Shown here one piece after another: positions 8,467 to 19,315 of a stretch of 64,000 bases of DNA. Position 1 is the first letter of the stretch, and each line of letters starts with the position of its first letter. Under the pieces are notes generated by a model that worked only from the letters and a program-made list of their open reading frames with translations, was not told the origin of the DNA and did no database searches. Position numbers and translations under genes: made by a program. This stretch comes from Pseudomonas sp. GL-B-19. GTDB taxonomy: Bacteria > Pseudomonadota > Gammaproteobacteria > Pseudomonadales > Pseudomonadaceae. Location: assembly GCF_019956415.1 (NCBI RefSeq), contig NZ_JAHBDK010000064.1, positions 62,001-126,000 on the forward strand, in the 5' to 3' direction.

Positions 8467-9735
8467 ATGTCTGATCTGAAAACTGCCGCTCTCGAATATC
8501 ACGCCCATCCTCGTCCAGGGAAGCTGAGTGTCGAGCTCACCAAGGCCACCGCTACCGCCCGCGACCTGTCGCTGGCTTACAGCCCCGGCGTAGCCGAACC
8601 AGTACGCGAAATCGCCCGCGATCCTGAACTGGCCTACAAATACACCGGCAAGGGCAACCTGGTGGCAGTCATTTCCGATGGCACCGCGATTCTCGGCCTG
8701 GGTAACCTCGGCCCATTGGCTTCCAAGCCTGTGATGGAAGGTAAAGGCGTGCTGTTCAAGCGCTTCGCCGGCATCGACGTTTTCGACATCGAAGTCGACT
8801 CCGAAAGCCCGCAAGCCTTCATCGACACCGTCAAGCGCATCTCGATCACCTTCGGTGGCATCAACCTGGAAGACATCAAGGCACCTGAGTGCTTTGAGAT
8901 CGAACGCGCTCTGATCGAACAGTGCGACATTCCGGTATTCCACGATGACCAGCACGGCACCGCAATTGTTACCGCGGCCGGCATGATCAACGCCCTGGAA
9001 ATCGCTGGAAAAACCCTCGCTGACGCCAAGATCGTCTGCCTGGGCGCCGGTGCGGCCGCCATCTCCTGCATGAAATTGCTGGTGAGCATGGGCGCCAACA
9101 TCGAAAACATCTTCATGGTTGACCGTACCGGCGTGATCCACTCCGGCCGTGACGACCTGAACCAGTACAAGGCTGTCTTCGCTCACGCGACCGACAAACG
9201 CACCCTGGCTGACGCGCTGACCGGTGCTGACGTGTTCGTTGGCCTGTCCGGCCCGAACCTGCTGAGCGCTGAAGGCCTGAAGTCCATGGCGGCCAACCCG
9301 ATCGTGTTCGCGTGCTCCAACCCGGATCCGGAAATTTCCCCGGAACTGGCTCACGCCACCCGTGACGACGTAATCATGGCCACCGGCCGTTCGGACTACC
9401 CGAACCAGGTGAACAACGTACTGGGCTTCCCGTTCATCTTCCGTGGTGCCCTGGACGTTCGCGCCAAGCGCATCAACGAAGAAATGAAAGTGGCTGCGGC
9501 CAACGCCCTGCGTGAACTGGCCAAACTGCCAGTGCCTCAGGAAGTGTGCGACGCCTACGGCGGCATCAAACTGGAATTCGGCCGTGAGTACATCATTCCG
9601 AAACCAATGGATGCCCGTCTGATCACCCTGATCTCCGATGCCGTGGCCAAGGCTGCTATCGAGACCGGCGTAGCGACCCTGCCGTATCCGAAGAACTACC
9701 CGCTGAAAAGCGTGGATGACGTGTTCAACGGCTAA
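8467..9735 (+). CDS. maeB: Malic enzyme, short form (NAD(P)+-dependent oxaloacetate-decarboxylating)
   Basis: Converts malate to pyruvate, CO2 and reduced cofactor, feeding gluconeogenesis and NADPH supply. The 422-residue protein has the malic N-domain (LSLAYSPGVAEPV; metal-site FHDDQHGTAIV) and an NAD(P)-binding Rossmann segment (LGAGAAAISCMKLL). It lacks the phosphotransacetylase-like C-terminal domain of the long MaeB of E. coli, as is normal for this Pseudomonas gene. Cofactor preference cannot be read from sequence here. It is followed by a clear terminator. Confidence 0.95.
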   Translation: MSDLKTAALEYHAHPRPGKLSVELTKATATARDLSLAYSPGVAEPVREIARDPELAYKYTGKGNLVAVISDGTAILGLGNLGPLASKPVMEGKGVLFKRFAGIDVFDIEVDSESPQAFIDTVKRISITFGGINLEDIKAPECFEIERALIEQCDIPVFHDDQHGTAIVTAAGMINALEIAGKTLADAKIVCLGAGAAAISCMKLLVSMGANIENIFMVDRTGVIHSGRDDLNQYKAVFAHATDKRTLADALTGADVFVGLSGPNLLSAEGLKSMAANPIVFACSNPDPEISPELAHATRDDVIMATGRSDYPNQVNNVLGFPFIFRGALDVRAKRINEEMKVAAANALRELAKLPVPQEVCDAYGGIKLEFGREYIIPKPMDARLITLISDAVAKAAIETGVATLPYPKNYPLKSVDDVFNG

Positions 9736-9756
9736 GCCGTTGTAGCGCTTCAACCC

Positions 9757-9791
9757 AAAAGCCCCGGCTCTTATTGAGTCGGGGCTTTTTT
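9757..9791 (+). terminator. Rho-independent terminator of maeB
   Basis: Stem GCCCCGGCTC / GAGTCGGGGC with a short ttatt loop, preceded by AAAA and followed by T6. It begins about 20 nt after the maeB stop. Confidence 0.92.
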
Positions 9792-9818
9792 ATGTCCGCA
9801 AGTTTGTGGGTGACTGTG

Positions 9819-9929
9819 ATGGCCTCTTCGCGAGCAGGCTCGCTCCCACATTTGTCCGATGAGTACATGAATCTGGAGTACACCCCAATCCACTGTGGGA
9901 GCGAGCCTGCTCGCGAAGAGGCCATCACA
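9819..9929. repeat. REP pair (gtgggagcgagcctgctcgcg type) between maeB and mrcA
   Basis: A long inverted repeat: gatggcctcttcgcgagcag... at the left and ...ctcgcgaagaggccatc at the right, with arms of about 36 nt and a spacer near 40 nt. The pairing extends beyond the REP core, so the whole unit can fold into a long hairpin. It lies between two convergent terminators. Confidence 0.88.
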
Positions 9930-9952
9930 GACATTGTAGAGATTGCAGGCAC

Positions 9953-9989
9953 AAAAAAGCCCCGCTCTTCTTCCGAAGGCGGGGCTTTT
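9953..9989 (-). terminator. Rho-independent terminator of mrcA
   Basis: On the minus strand AAAAGCCCCGC, loop, GCGGGGC and T6, 16 nt downstream of the mrcA stop. The A-run on the other side also lets it act in the plus direction. Confidence 0.9.
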
Positions 9990-10005
9990 GCGTTGCGCTA
10001 CGCGA

Positions 10006-12450
10006 TCAGAACAAATCGATCGGCGCCGCTTCATCCGCTGGCAGCGGGCTGCCCGGCGCACTGCCGTTACCCAGTTCATCCGCCGATGGTGGCGTGTCTT
10101 CGGCCTTGAACAGTTCGAAGTACGCGCCTGGCGTGCCTGGGCTGGCGGCACGACCACTGACCGGGTCGACCCGCAGGCTCAGGATGCCTTCGGGCTCTGG
10201 TTGCGTATGCGGCGGCTTGTCTTTAAGGGCCGCAGCCATGTAGTTCATCCAGATCGGCAGCGCGACGGTACCGCCGAACTCCTTGCGACCCAGGCTTTCC
10301 GGCTGGTCGAAACCGGTCCAGACGGTGGTCACATAATCGGCGTTATAGCCGGAGAACCACGCATCCTTGGATTCGTTGGTCGTACCGGTCTTGCCCGCGA
10401 TGTCGCTACGTCCCAGAGCCAGAGCGCGACGGCCGGTGCCGAGCTTGATCACATCCTCCAGCATGCTGTTGAGGATGTAGGTCGTGCGGCCATCGATGAT
10501 GCGCTCGGCAACGGCTGGCGTTGGCGGTGCAATACCCGGCGCGGCGGGTGCCTCGGCCGGGGTCGCGTTGACTGTAAATGACTGTGCGGCCGGCACAGCA
10601 ATGCCGCTGGTCGCTACGTCGCCCTGAGGAACGCTCGGCGGGTTGGCGACGAACAGCGTGTCGCCGTTACGGCTTTCGATCTTGTCGATGATGTACGGGG
10701 TGATCTTGTAGCCGCCGTTGGCGAAGGCGCTCCAGCCGGTGGCAATTTCCATCGGTGTCAGGGTCGCGGTGCCCAGCGCCAGCGACAGGTTGGGCGGCAG
10801 GTCCTGCTTGTTGAAGCCGAAGCGGGTGATGTAGTCGATGGTCTTGCCGACGCCCATCGCTTGCAGCAAGCGGATCGACACCAGGTTACGCGACTTGTAC
10901 AACGCCTCACGCAGACGAATCGGGCCGAGGAAGGTGTTGGTGTCGTTCTTCGGACGCCAGACCTTGTCCAGGTATTCGTCGACAAACACGATCGGCGCGT
11001 CGTTCACCAGGCTGGAGGCGGTGTAGCCGCTATCCAGTGCGGCGCTGTAGACGAACGGCTTGAAGCTCGAGCCTGGCTGGCGCTTGGCCTGCATGGCGCG
11101 GTTGTAGTTGCTCTGTTCGAAGGCGAAACCGCCGACCAGCGCACGAATGGCGCCGTTCTGCGGATCCAGTGAAACCAGTGCGCCTTGTGCCTGCGGGATT
11201 TGGCTGAATTTCAGCGAGTTGTCTGGCTGACGCTGCACGCGAATCAAGTCACCGACCTGAGCCACATCCGACGGCTGCTTCGGATTGGGCCCCATGCTGT
11301 TGGTGTTCAGGAACGGCCGTGCCCACTTCATGCTGTCCCAGCTGACGTGTCCTTCACCGGTGCGGGTCATCACTTGCAGGCCGTTTTTGTCGACCTGAGT
11401 GACAATGGCGGGTTCAAGGCCGTTGATGGTGCGTTGCTTGGTCAGCTCGGTTGCCCAGGCCTCACGGGTCTTGCCCGGCAGGCGCGACTCGGGGCCGCGA
11501 TAGCCATGGCGCTGGTCATACGTGATCAAACCATCGTGAACTGCGGTGTTGGCCATTTCCTGCAGATTGCTCGGCACGGTCGTGGTTACGCGAAAACCTT
11601 CGGTGTAGGCGTCGCTGCCGTAGCGGCCGACCATTTCAGCCCGGGCCATTTCGGCGATGTACGGTGCATTCACTTCCGGTGTCGGTACGTGATAGCTGGC
11701 GTTCAGCGGTTCGTTGATCGCCGTGGTGTAGTCGGCTTCGGTGATTTTTCCCAGCTTGTACATGCGCCCCAGAATCCAGTCGCGGCGCTCTTTGCTGCGG
11801 GCCGGGTTGGCCAGCGGATTGAAGCGCGAAGGGGCTTTGGGCAAGCCGGCGATCATCGCCATCTGGGCGAGGCTGACATCACGAATCGATTTGCCGTAAT
11901 AGACCTGCGCTGCCGCCTCGATACCGTAGGCGCGGTTGCCCAGGTAGATCTTGTTGACGTACAGCTCAAGGATCTCGTCCTTGGTCAGCTGCCGTTCGAT
12001 CTGCAAGGCCAGGAGGATTTCGGTGGTTTTGCGCGAGAAGCTGCGTTCGCTGGTCAGGAAGAAGTTCTTCGCCACCTGCATGGTGATGGTGCTGCCACCG
12101 GACTGAATGTGTCCGCTTTTGACCAATTGGGTGGCGGCACGCATCAGGCTGCTGGGATCGACGCCATAGTGGTTGGCGAAATTGTCGTCTTCAGCACTTA
12201 GTAACGCATTAATGAAATTGGGGGGAATGTCGGCGAAACGGATCGGAGTACGGCGCATTTCGCCAAACTCTGCGATCAACTTGTCATCGCTGCTGTAGAC
12301 CCGCAAAGGAATCTGCAACTGGATGCTTCTCAGCGCCTCCACGGAGGGTAATCCGGGACTAAGGTAGAGAAAGGCGCCGCTCAGACCAAGGAGCAGTCCA
12401 CAGAAAACGGCGACGATGGACCAACCGAAAAATTTCAGCAGACGAATCAA
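10006..12450 (-). CDS. mrcA: Penicillin-binding protein 1A
   Basis: Bifunctional class A PBP (ponA) with glycosyltransferase and transpeptidase activities in the periplasm. The 814-residue protein has a membrane anchor at about 9-30, a GT51 domain with catalytic Glu87 in SAEDDNF, an OB-fold insert, and the transpeptidase motifs SSFK (near 461), SRN downstream and KTGTT (near 686). The C-terminus is acidic and Pro-rich. It is divergent from pilMNOPQ, the normal Pseudomonas arrangement, across a 215-nt gap that must hold both promoters; no convincing boxes were picked out there. Confidence 0.97.
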   Translation of the reverse strand: MIRLLKFFGWSIVAVFCGLLLGLSGAFLYLSPGLPSVEALRSIQLQIPLRVYSSDDKLIAEFGEMRRTPIRFADIPPNFINALLSAEDDNFANHYGVDPSSLMRAATQLVKSGHIQSGGSTITMQVAKNFFLTSERSFSRKTTEILLALQIERQLTKDEILELYVNKIYLGNRAYGIEAAAQVYYGKSIRDVSLAQMAMIAGLPKAPSRFNPLANPARSKERRDWILGRMYKLGKITEADYTTAINEPLNASYHVPTPEVNAPYIAEMARAEMVGRYGSDAYTEGFRVTTTVPSNLQEMANTAVHDGLITYDQRHGYRGPESRLPGKTREAWATELTKQRTINGLEPAIVTQVDKNGLQVMTRTGEGHVSWDSMKWARPFLNTNSMGPNPKQPSDVAQVGDLIRVQRQPDNSLKFSQIPQAQGALVSLDPQNGAIRALVGGFAFEQSNYNRAMQAKRQPGSSFKPFVYSAALDSGYTASSLVNDAPIVFVDEYLDKVWRPKNDTNTFLGPIRLREALYKSRNLVSIRLLQAMGVGKTIDYITRFGFNKQDLPPNLSLALGTATLTPMEIATGWSAFANGGYKITPYIIDKIESRNGDTLFVANPPSVPQGDVATSGIAVPAAQSFTVNATPAEAPAAPGIAPPTPAVAERIIDGRTTYILNSMLEDVIKLGTGRRALALGRSDIAGKTGTTNESKDAWFSGYNADYVTTVWTGFDQPESLGRKEFGGTVALPIWMNYMAAALKDKPPHTQPEPEGILSLRVDPVSGRAASPGTPGAYFELFKAEDTPPSADELGNGSAPGSPLPADEAAPIDLF

Positions 12451-12638
12451 GGCTTTTGGACATCCAGGGCAAAGAATGAATGAGGCATCAGGGTTCAGAT
12501 AAACAGGGAACGGCCCGCGCTTGAAGTAAAAACCGGAAAAAAACGCTGGGCATTATAAGCATTTTTCCGCAGGGAACGTCATGGGCGCTTCTGTCAAGAC
12601 GAAGTGAATGAACGCAATGGATATTACAGAGTCCGTAA

Positions 12639-13729
<1,091 letters not shown>

Positions 13730-13730
<1 letters not shown>

Positions 13731-14296
13731 TGGCGCGGATCAATCTTTTACCCTGGCGCGAGGAGCGGCGAGAAGAACGCCGCAAGCGTTTTCTGGTGAC
13801 GTTGGTCGGCGTGCTGCTGTGCTCCGTGGGGGCGGTGCTGGTTGCGGACCAACTCATTAGCGGTGCCGTTGATCGGCAGGTTGCCCGTAACGATTACATC
13901 GCTAGACAGATTGCAGTGGTCGACGAGCGGATAGCACAGATCAGTGATCTGAAAGCCCGTCGCCAGCAGTTGGTCGAACGCATGCGCATTATTCAGGACC
14001 TGCAAGGCAACCGGCCGATCAGTGGCCGGATCTTCGATCAATTGGCGCGCGCGTTGCCGGATGGTGTGTATTTCACCGAAGTGAAAATGGTCGGCAAAAC
14101 CCTGTCCATCACTGGCGCTGCGGAGTCCAACAATCGTGTGTCGGATTTGATGCGCAATCTGGATGCGTCCGACTGGTTCGATGCCCCGAGTCTTACAGAG
14201 GTCAAAGCGACGACCGCCGGTCAGCTGGATCAGGCCAATGTTTTTCAACTGACCGTTCGTCTGACGCAGCCCACTGCCGTGGGGGACGATCAATGA
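13730..14296 (+). CDS. pilN: Type IV pilus assembly protein PilN
   Basis: Inner-membrane alignment-complex protein. The 188-residue product starts MARINLLPWREERREER, containing the INLLPWR motif that docks into PilM, followed by one membrane segment at about 22-44 and a coiled-coil periplasmic part. Its ATG shares one base with the pilM stop (TGATG), and CAGGAG lies 9 nt upstream, so translation is probably coupled. Confidence 0.95.
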
Positions 14297-14913
14297 GCCC
14301 GTCCCGATGGTTAGAAGGGCTGCGCAATGTCGATATCAACGATCTGGACACCAGCAACATGGGTTCCTGGCCGCCGGCGATCAAGGTGATGGCAGGTGTT
14401 CTGCTGATGGTGCTGGTGTTGGCGCTCGGGTACGCCTTTCACCTCGGTGACCTGGAAGACCAGCTCCATCTCAAGCGCGAGGAAGAGTCGACCCTCAAGG
14501 AGCAGTTCGCGACCAAAGCCCGCATGGCGGCGAATCTGGAGCTGTACACCCGGCAAATGAAGGAAATGGAGGTCTCCTTTGGCGTGCTGCTACGGCAGTT
14601 GCCCAGCGACACCGAGGTCCCCGGTCTGCTGGAGGACATTACCCGCACGGGCCTTGGCAGCGGGCTGGAGTTCGAAGAGATCAAACTGCTGCCGGAAGTC
14701 GCCCAGCCGTTCTACATCGAACTGCCGATCCAGATCACGGTAACCGGCGCCTACCACGACCTGGCGACCTTCGTCAGCGGCGTGGCCGGGCTGCCCCGGA
14801 TCGTGACGCTGCATGATTTCAAGCTTGCGCCGGCCAATCCTGAAGGAGGTCCGAAGTTGCGCATGAGCATCCTCGCCAAGACCTACCGCTACAACGACAC
14901 CGGGGTGCAGTAA
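14293..14913 (+). CDS. pilO: Type IV pilus assembly protein PilO
   Basis: Bitopic inner-membrane partner of PilN. The 206-residue protein has a membrane segment at about 34-53 (MAGVLLMVLVLALGYAF), a coiled-coil, and a ferredoxin-like periplasmic domain (IELPIQITVTGAYHDLATF). It overlaps pilN by 4 nt (ATGA). Confidence 0.95.
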   Translation: MSPSRWLEGLRNVDINDLDTSNMGSWPPAIKVMAGVLLMVLVLALGYAFHLGDLEDQLHLKREEESTLKEQFATKARMAANLELYTRQMKEMEVSFGVLLRQLPSDTEVPGLLEDITRTGLGSGLEFEEIKLLPEVAQPFYIELPIQITVTGAYHDLATFVSGVAGLPRIVTLHDFKLAPANPEGGPKLRMSILAKTYRYNDTGVQ

Positions 14914-15440
14914 TGAGCCCGGTCCGTTATTTATCGATGGTGTTGTTGTTCGCCAGTCTGACCGCGTGTGGCAGTGGCAACGATGTCGGCGACCTGGATG
15001 CCTATACGAACGAAATGCGTCTGCGGGCCCCGGGCAAAATTGAACCAACGCCGACGTTTCGGTCTTACCCAACGTTCACCTACAGCGCCGCCAACCTGCG
15101 AAGCCCGTTTTCCCGACAGGTCAGAGTGGACCTGGCCGGCCAGAAACGCGGTTCACACAACGTCAACCCTGACCACAATCGGATCAAGCAATACCTCGAA
15201 GGATTCAACATCGAGCAGTTTGAAATGGTCGGCACGATCTCCAATGCCACCGGCTCCTTTGCGCTGTTACGCGGAGCGGGCGGGGTGCATCGGCTGAAAG
15301 TCGGCGATTACCTGGGGCGTAACGATGGACGGATCGTCGCCATCAGCGGTTCACAAGTCGATGTAGTCGAAATCGTTCCCGATGGCGAGGGTGCCTGGCT
15401 GGAGCGACCACGGACCCTTCCTTTGAAAGAGCACTCATAG
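14913..15440 (+). CDS. pilP: Type IV pilus assembly lipoprotein PilP
   Basis: Inner-membrane lipoprotein linking PilNO to the PilQ secretin. The 175-residue precursor has a lipobox LTAC with Cys19. The periplasmic domain includes LRSPF and the FALLRGAGGVHRLKVGDYLG segment typical of PilP. Start overlaps the pilO stop (TAATG). Confidence 0.95.
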   Translation: MSPVRYLSMVLLFASLTACGSGNDVGDLDAYTNEMRLRAPGKIEPTPTFRSYPTFTYSAANLRSPFSRQVRVDLAGQKRGSHNVNPDHNRIKQYLEGFNIEQFEMVGTISNATGSFALLRGAGGVHRLKVGDYLGRNDGRIVAISGSQVDVVEIVPDGEGAWLERPRTLPLKEHS

Positions 15441-15453
15441 TGGAACTCGAATA

Positions 15454-17532
15454 ATGAACAGGACTTTCTCAACCCTCGGTATTTCGCTATGGATAGCGTT
15501 GATGTCTCCGATGGTGCTGGCGACCAACCTCAAAGCGCTGGATGTTGCCGCGCTGCCGGGTGATCGCATCGAGTTGAAGTTGTCTTTCGATGGGCCGCCC
15601 CCTGCGCCCCACGGTTACACGACCGAACAGCCGGCGCGGATTGCGCTGGACCTGCCCGGCGTGGTCAGTCAGTTGGCGAGTAAAAATCGTGACCTGGGCG
15701 GCGGTAATGCCCGCAGCGCAACGGTGGTGGAAGCCAAGGACCGCACGCGGCTCATTATTAACCTGACGCAGTTGACTCCGTATAGCGCAAAAGTCGAAGG
15801 CAACAATTTGTTGGTGGTGATCGGGCAGGGGGTCAATGGCAAGGCATTGAAACCGGCGGCGAGCGAGCCTCGTGCCGAGCTGAGAACCCCGGCGCCTGCA
15901 AAAACCTACCCTGTTGTGAGTAAGGCCATTCGCGGCGTCGACTTCCAGCGCGGCACCCAGGGTGAAGGCAATGTGGTCATCGATTTATCGGATCCGTCCA
16001 TTGCCCCGGACATCCAGGAACACGAAGGCAAGATCATTCTCGGATTCGCCAGGACCCAATTGCCCGAAAAGTTGCGCGTGCGACTGGACGTCAAGGATTT
16101 CGCCACCCCGGTGCAATTCGTCAACGCCAGCGCCACGGGCGACAGGGCCACGATCAGTATCGAGCCCGGCGGCACTTTCGACTATTCGACCTACCAGACC
16201 GACAACAAGCTGACCGTCAGCATCCGGCCGATGACCCCCGACGATCTGCAAAAGCGCAACGCAGAGCGCTTCGCCTACACCGGCGAAAAACTCTCGCTGA
16301 ACTTTCAGGACATCGATGTACGTTCGGTGCTGCAACTGATTGCCGATTTCACCAACCTCAATCTGGTGGCTAGCGACACGGTGCAGGGCGGCATCACTTT
16401 GCGGCTGCAAAACGTGCCGTGGGATCAGGCGCTCGATCTGGTTCTGAAAACCAAAGGGCTGGACAAGCGCAAGATCGGCAACGTTCTGTTGGTGGCGCCG
16501 GCCGATGAAATCGCTGCCCGGGAACGTCAGGAGCTGGAATCGCAGAAGCAGATCGCCGAGCTCGCGCCGTTGCGACGAGAGCTATTGCAGGTCAACTACG
16601 CCAAGGCTGCCGACATCGCCAAGCTGTTTCAGTCGGTGACCAGCGCCGAGGCTAAAGCCGACGAGCGTGGGTCGATCACCGTGGATGAACGGACCAACAA
16701 CATCATTGCCTACCAGACCCAGGACAACCTCGATGAACTTCGCCGCATTGTCACGCAACTGGACATTCCGGTGCGTCAGGTGATGATCGAAGCGCGAATC
16801 GTCGAAGCCAACGTCGACTACGACAAAAGCCTCGGCGTGCGCTGGGGTGGTTCAGTGCAGAACAAGGGCAACTGGAATACGTCCGGGGTCAACAATGGAT
16901 CGACGACTATTGGTACACCGGGCAGTGGCGACACCAACTCGCCGTTTGTCGACCTGGGGGCGGCGGGCAGTACGTCGGGAATCGGCATTGCCTATATCAC
17001 CGACAACGTGTTGCTGGACCTTGAGCTGACGGCGATGGAGAAAACCGGCAACGGTGAAATCGTCTCGCAGCCCAAGGTGGTCACGTCCGACAAGGAAACC
17101 GCCAAGATCCTCAAGGGCACGGAGATTCCCTACCAGGAAGCCAGCTCCAGTGGCGCGACCTCGGTGTCATTCAAAGAGGCCGCGCTGTCGCTGGAAGTCA
17201 CGCCGCAGATCACGCCGGATAACCGGATCATCATGGAGGTCAAGGTCACCAAGGACGAGCCGGACTTTCTGAACAAGGTGCAGGATGTGCCGCCGATCAA
17301 GAAAAACGAGGTCAATGCCAAAGTCCTGGTCAATGACGGCGAGACCATCGTCATTGGCGGAGTTTTCTCAAATACTCAGAGCAAGGTTGTAGATAAGGTG
17401 CCATTTCTCGGCGATGTGCCGTATCTTGGCCGCCTTTTCCGGCGTGACGTGGTTTCGGAGAAAAAATCCGAGCTGCTGGTGTTTCTCACTCCGCGTATCA
17501 TGAACAATCAGGCGATTGCTGTGAGTCATTGA
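15454..17532 (+). CDS. pilQ: Type IV pilus secretin PilQ
   Basis: Outer-membrane secretin through which the pilus exits. The 692-residue precursor has a signal peptide cut near MVLA/TN, two AMIN domains that bind peptidoglycan, N0/N1 domains ([20 protein letters not shown]), and the C-terminal secretin domain ([45 protein letters not shown]). It ends the pil operon 4 nt before aroK, so aroK is probably co-transcribed. Confidence 0.96.
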   Translation: MNRTFSTLGISLWIALMSPMVLATNLKALDVAALPGDRIELKLSFDGPPPAPHGYTTEQPARIALDLPGVVSQLASKNRDLGGGNARSATVVEAKDRTRLIINLTQLTPYSAKVEGNNLLVVIGQGVNGKALKPAASEPRAELRTPAPAKTYPVVSKAIRGVDFQRGTQGEGNVVIDLSDPSIAPDIQEHEGKIILGFARTQLPEKLRVRLDVKDFATPVQFVNASATGDRATISIEPGGTFDYSTYQTDNKLTVSIRPMTPDDLQKRNAERFAYTGEKLSLNFQDIDVRSVLQLIADFTNLNLVASDTVQGGITLRLQNVPWDQALDLVLKTKGLDKRKIGNVLLVAPADEIAARERQELESQKQIAELAPLRRELLQVNYAKAADIAKLFQSVTSAEAKADERGSITVDERTNNIIAYQTQDNLDELRRIVTQLDIPVRQVMIEARIVEANVDYDKSLGVRWGGSVQNKGNWNTSGVNNGSTTIGTPGSGDTNSPFVDLGAAGSTSGIGIAYITDNVLLDLELTAMEKTGNGEIVSQPKVVTSDKETAKILKGTEIPYQEASSSGATSVSFKEAALSLEVTPQITPDNRIIMEVKVTKDEPDFLNKVQDVPPIKKNEVNAKVLVNDGETIVIGGVFSNTQSKVVDKVPFLGDVPYLGRLFRRDVVSEKKSELLVFLTPRIMNNQAIAVSH

Positions 17533-17536
17533 TTCT

Positions 17537-18055
17537 GTGCGAAATTTGATTCTTGTTGGACCGATGGGCGCTGGTAAAAGCACCATCGGCCGGTTGCTGG
17601 CCAAAGAGCTGCGCCTGCCGTTCAAAGATTCCGATAAGGAAATTGAATTGCGCACGGGCGCCAATATCCCGTGGATTTTCGATAAAGAAGGCGAACCGGG
17701 CTTTCGTGACCGCGAGGAGGCGATGATTGCCGAGCTGTGCGGCTGCGATGGCGTGGTGCTGGCGACTGGTGGTGGCGCGGTGATGCGCGAAGCCAATCGT
17801 CGGGCGTTGCATGCCGGTGGTCGGGTGGTCTACTTGCATGCTTCTGTCGAGCAGCAAGTGGGTCGTACTGCCCGTGACCGCAATCGACCCCTGTTGCGTA
17901 CCGCCGATCCGGCCAAGACCCTTCGGGATCTGCTGGCGATCCGCGATCCGCTTTATCGGGAAATCGCCGACCTGGTGGTTGAAACCGATGAGCGGCCGCC
18001 GCGAATGGTAGTGCTCGACATTCTCGAACGCTTGCAACAGCTACCGCCCCGTTAA
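17537..18055 (+). CDS. aroK: Shikimate kinase
   Basis: Phosphorylates shikimate in chorismate synthesis. The 172-residue protein starts at a GTG (MRNLILVG) because no ATG lies upstream in frame near this point; the P-loop GPMGAGKST at 8-16 and the shikimate-site residues in DSD and FRDRE, plus GGGAV, are present. It starts 4 nt after the pilQ stop, and aroB follows 149 nt later. Confidence 0.96.
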   Translation: MRNLILVGPMGAGKSTIGRLLAKELRLPFKDSDKEIELRTGANIPWIFDKEGEPGFRDREEAMIAELCGCDGVVLATGGGAVMREANRRALHAGGRVVYLHASVEQQVGRTARDRNRPLLRTADPAKTLRDLLAIRDPLYREIADLVVETDERPPRMVVLDILERLQQLPPR

Positions 18056-18204
18056 TGCGCAGCGCGAAATGCGCTATCCTCGGCATCCTGTCATGACCGC
18101 TCGGTTGTGGCGGATGGCTACCGAACAGCATTACACCAGCAGGCACCGTGGACATTCGATAACTCAAGGCAGGACGCCTGATTTCATCTTCATTGCGGGG
18201 ACAC

Positions 18205-19305
18205 ATGCAGACACTCAAGGTCGATCTAGGCGAGCGCAGCTACCCGATTCACATTGGCAAAGGTTTGTTGGATCAGCCTGAGCTGCTGGCCCCGCATATT
18301 CGCGGACGGCAAGTAGCGATCATCTCCAACGAGACCGTTGCACCGCTCTACCTCGAGCGTCTGACCCGCAGCCTGGCGCAGTTCTCGGTGATTTCCGTGG
18401 TGCTGCCCGATGGCGAAGCCTTCAAGACCTGGGAAACCCTGCAACTGATTTTCGACGGCCTGCTGACCGCACGGCACGACCGCCGTACCACCGTGATCGC
18501 CCTTGGTGGCGGTGTGATTGGTGACATGGCCGGGTTTGCTGCCGCCTGCTACCAGCGCGGCGTTGATTTCATTCAAGTGCCGACCACGTTGCTGTCGCAA
18601 GTCGACTCTTCGGTGGGCGGCAAGACCGGCATCAACCATCCGCTGGGCAAGAACATGGTCGGTGCGTTCTATCAGCCGAACGTGGTGCTCATCGATACCG
18701 CGACCCTCAATACCTTGCCGGCCCGCGAACTGTCCGCCGGGCTTGCGGAGGTCATCAAGTACGGGCTGATCTGCGACGAGCCGTTCCTGACCTGGCTCGA
18801 AGAAAACGTCGATCGCCTGCGAGCCCTGGACCAGGTCGCCCTGACCTACGCCATTGAGCGCTCTTGCGCCGCCAAGGCTGCGGTGGTCGGTGCCGACGAA
18901 AAAGAGACCGGCGTTCGTGCCACATTGAACCTCGGTCATACGTTCGGCCACGCCATTGAAACCCACATGGGCTATGGTGTCTGGCTTCATGGTGAGGCCG
19001 TCGCTGCTGGCACCGTGATGGCTTTGGAAATGTCGGCCCGACTGGGCTGGATCAGTGAACAAGAGCGTGATCGCGGTATTCGCCTGTTCCAGCGTGCCGG
19101 ACTGCCGGTCATCCCGCCTGAAGAGATGACCGAAGCCGATTTCCTTGAACACATGGCAATTGACAAGAAAGTGATCGACGGTCGTTTGCGCCTGGTGCTG
19201 CTGCGCCACATGGGCGAAGCGGTGGTGACCGACGATTATCCGAAAGAGGTTTTACAGGCCACGCTGGGAGCGGATTACCGCGCCCTGGCTCAGCTTAAAG
19301 GTTAA
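18205..19305 (+). CDS. aroB: 3-dehydroquinate synthase
   Basis: NAD+- and metal-dependent second step of the shikimate pathway. The ATG at 18205 ([18 protein letters not shown]) is preceded by GCGGGGA and gives 366 residues, the family length; a TTG four codons upstream is not needed. Motifs include [36 protein letters not shown] and the metal-binding GHTFGHAIE. Downstream damX begins after only 10 nt. Confidence 0.97.
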   Translation: MQTLKVDLGERSYPIHIGKGLLDQPELLAPHIRGRQVAIISNETVAPLYLERLTRSLAQFSVISVVLPDGEAFKTWETLQLIFDGLLTARHDRRTTVIALGGGVIGDMAGFAAACYQRGVDFIQVPTTLLSQVDSSVGGKTGINHPLGKNMVGAFYQPNVVLIDTATLNTLPARELSAGLAEVIKYGLICDEPFLTWLEENVDRLRALDQVALTYAIERSCAAKAAVVGADEKETGVRATLNLGHTFGHAIETHMGYGVWLHGEAVAAGTVMALEMSARLGWISEQERDRGIRLFQRAGLPVIPPEEMTEADFLEHMAIDKKVIDGRLRLVLLRHMGEAVVTDDYPKEVLQATLGADYRALAQLKG

Positions 19306-19315
19306 TAAGATCCCG

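Noticed and set aside
9819-9990. CRISPR-like or multi-copy array
   Set aside because: It is a single REP pair flanked by two terminators; there are no regular repeats with unique spacers here or elsewhere in the window.
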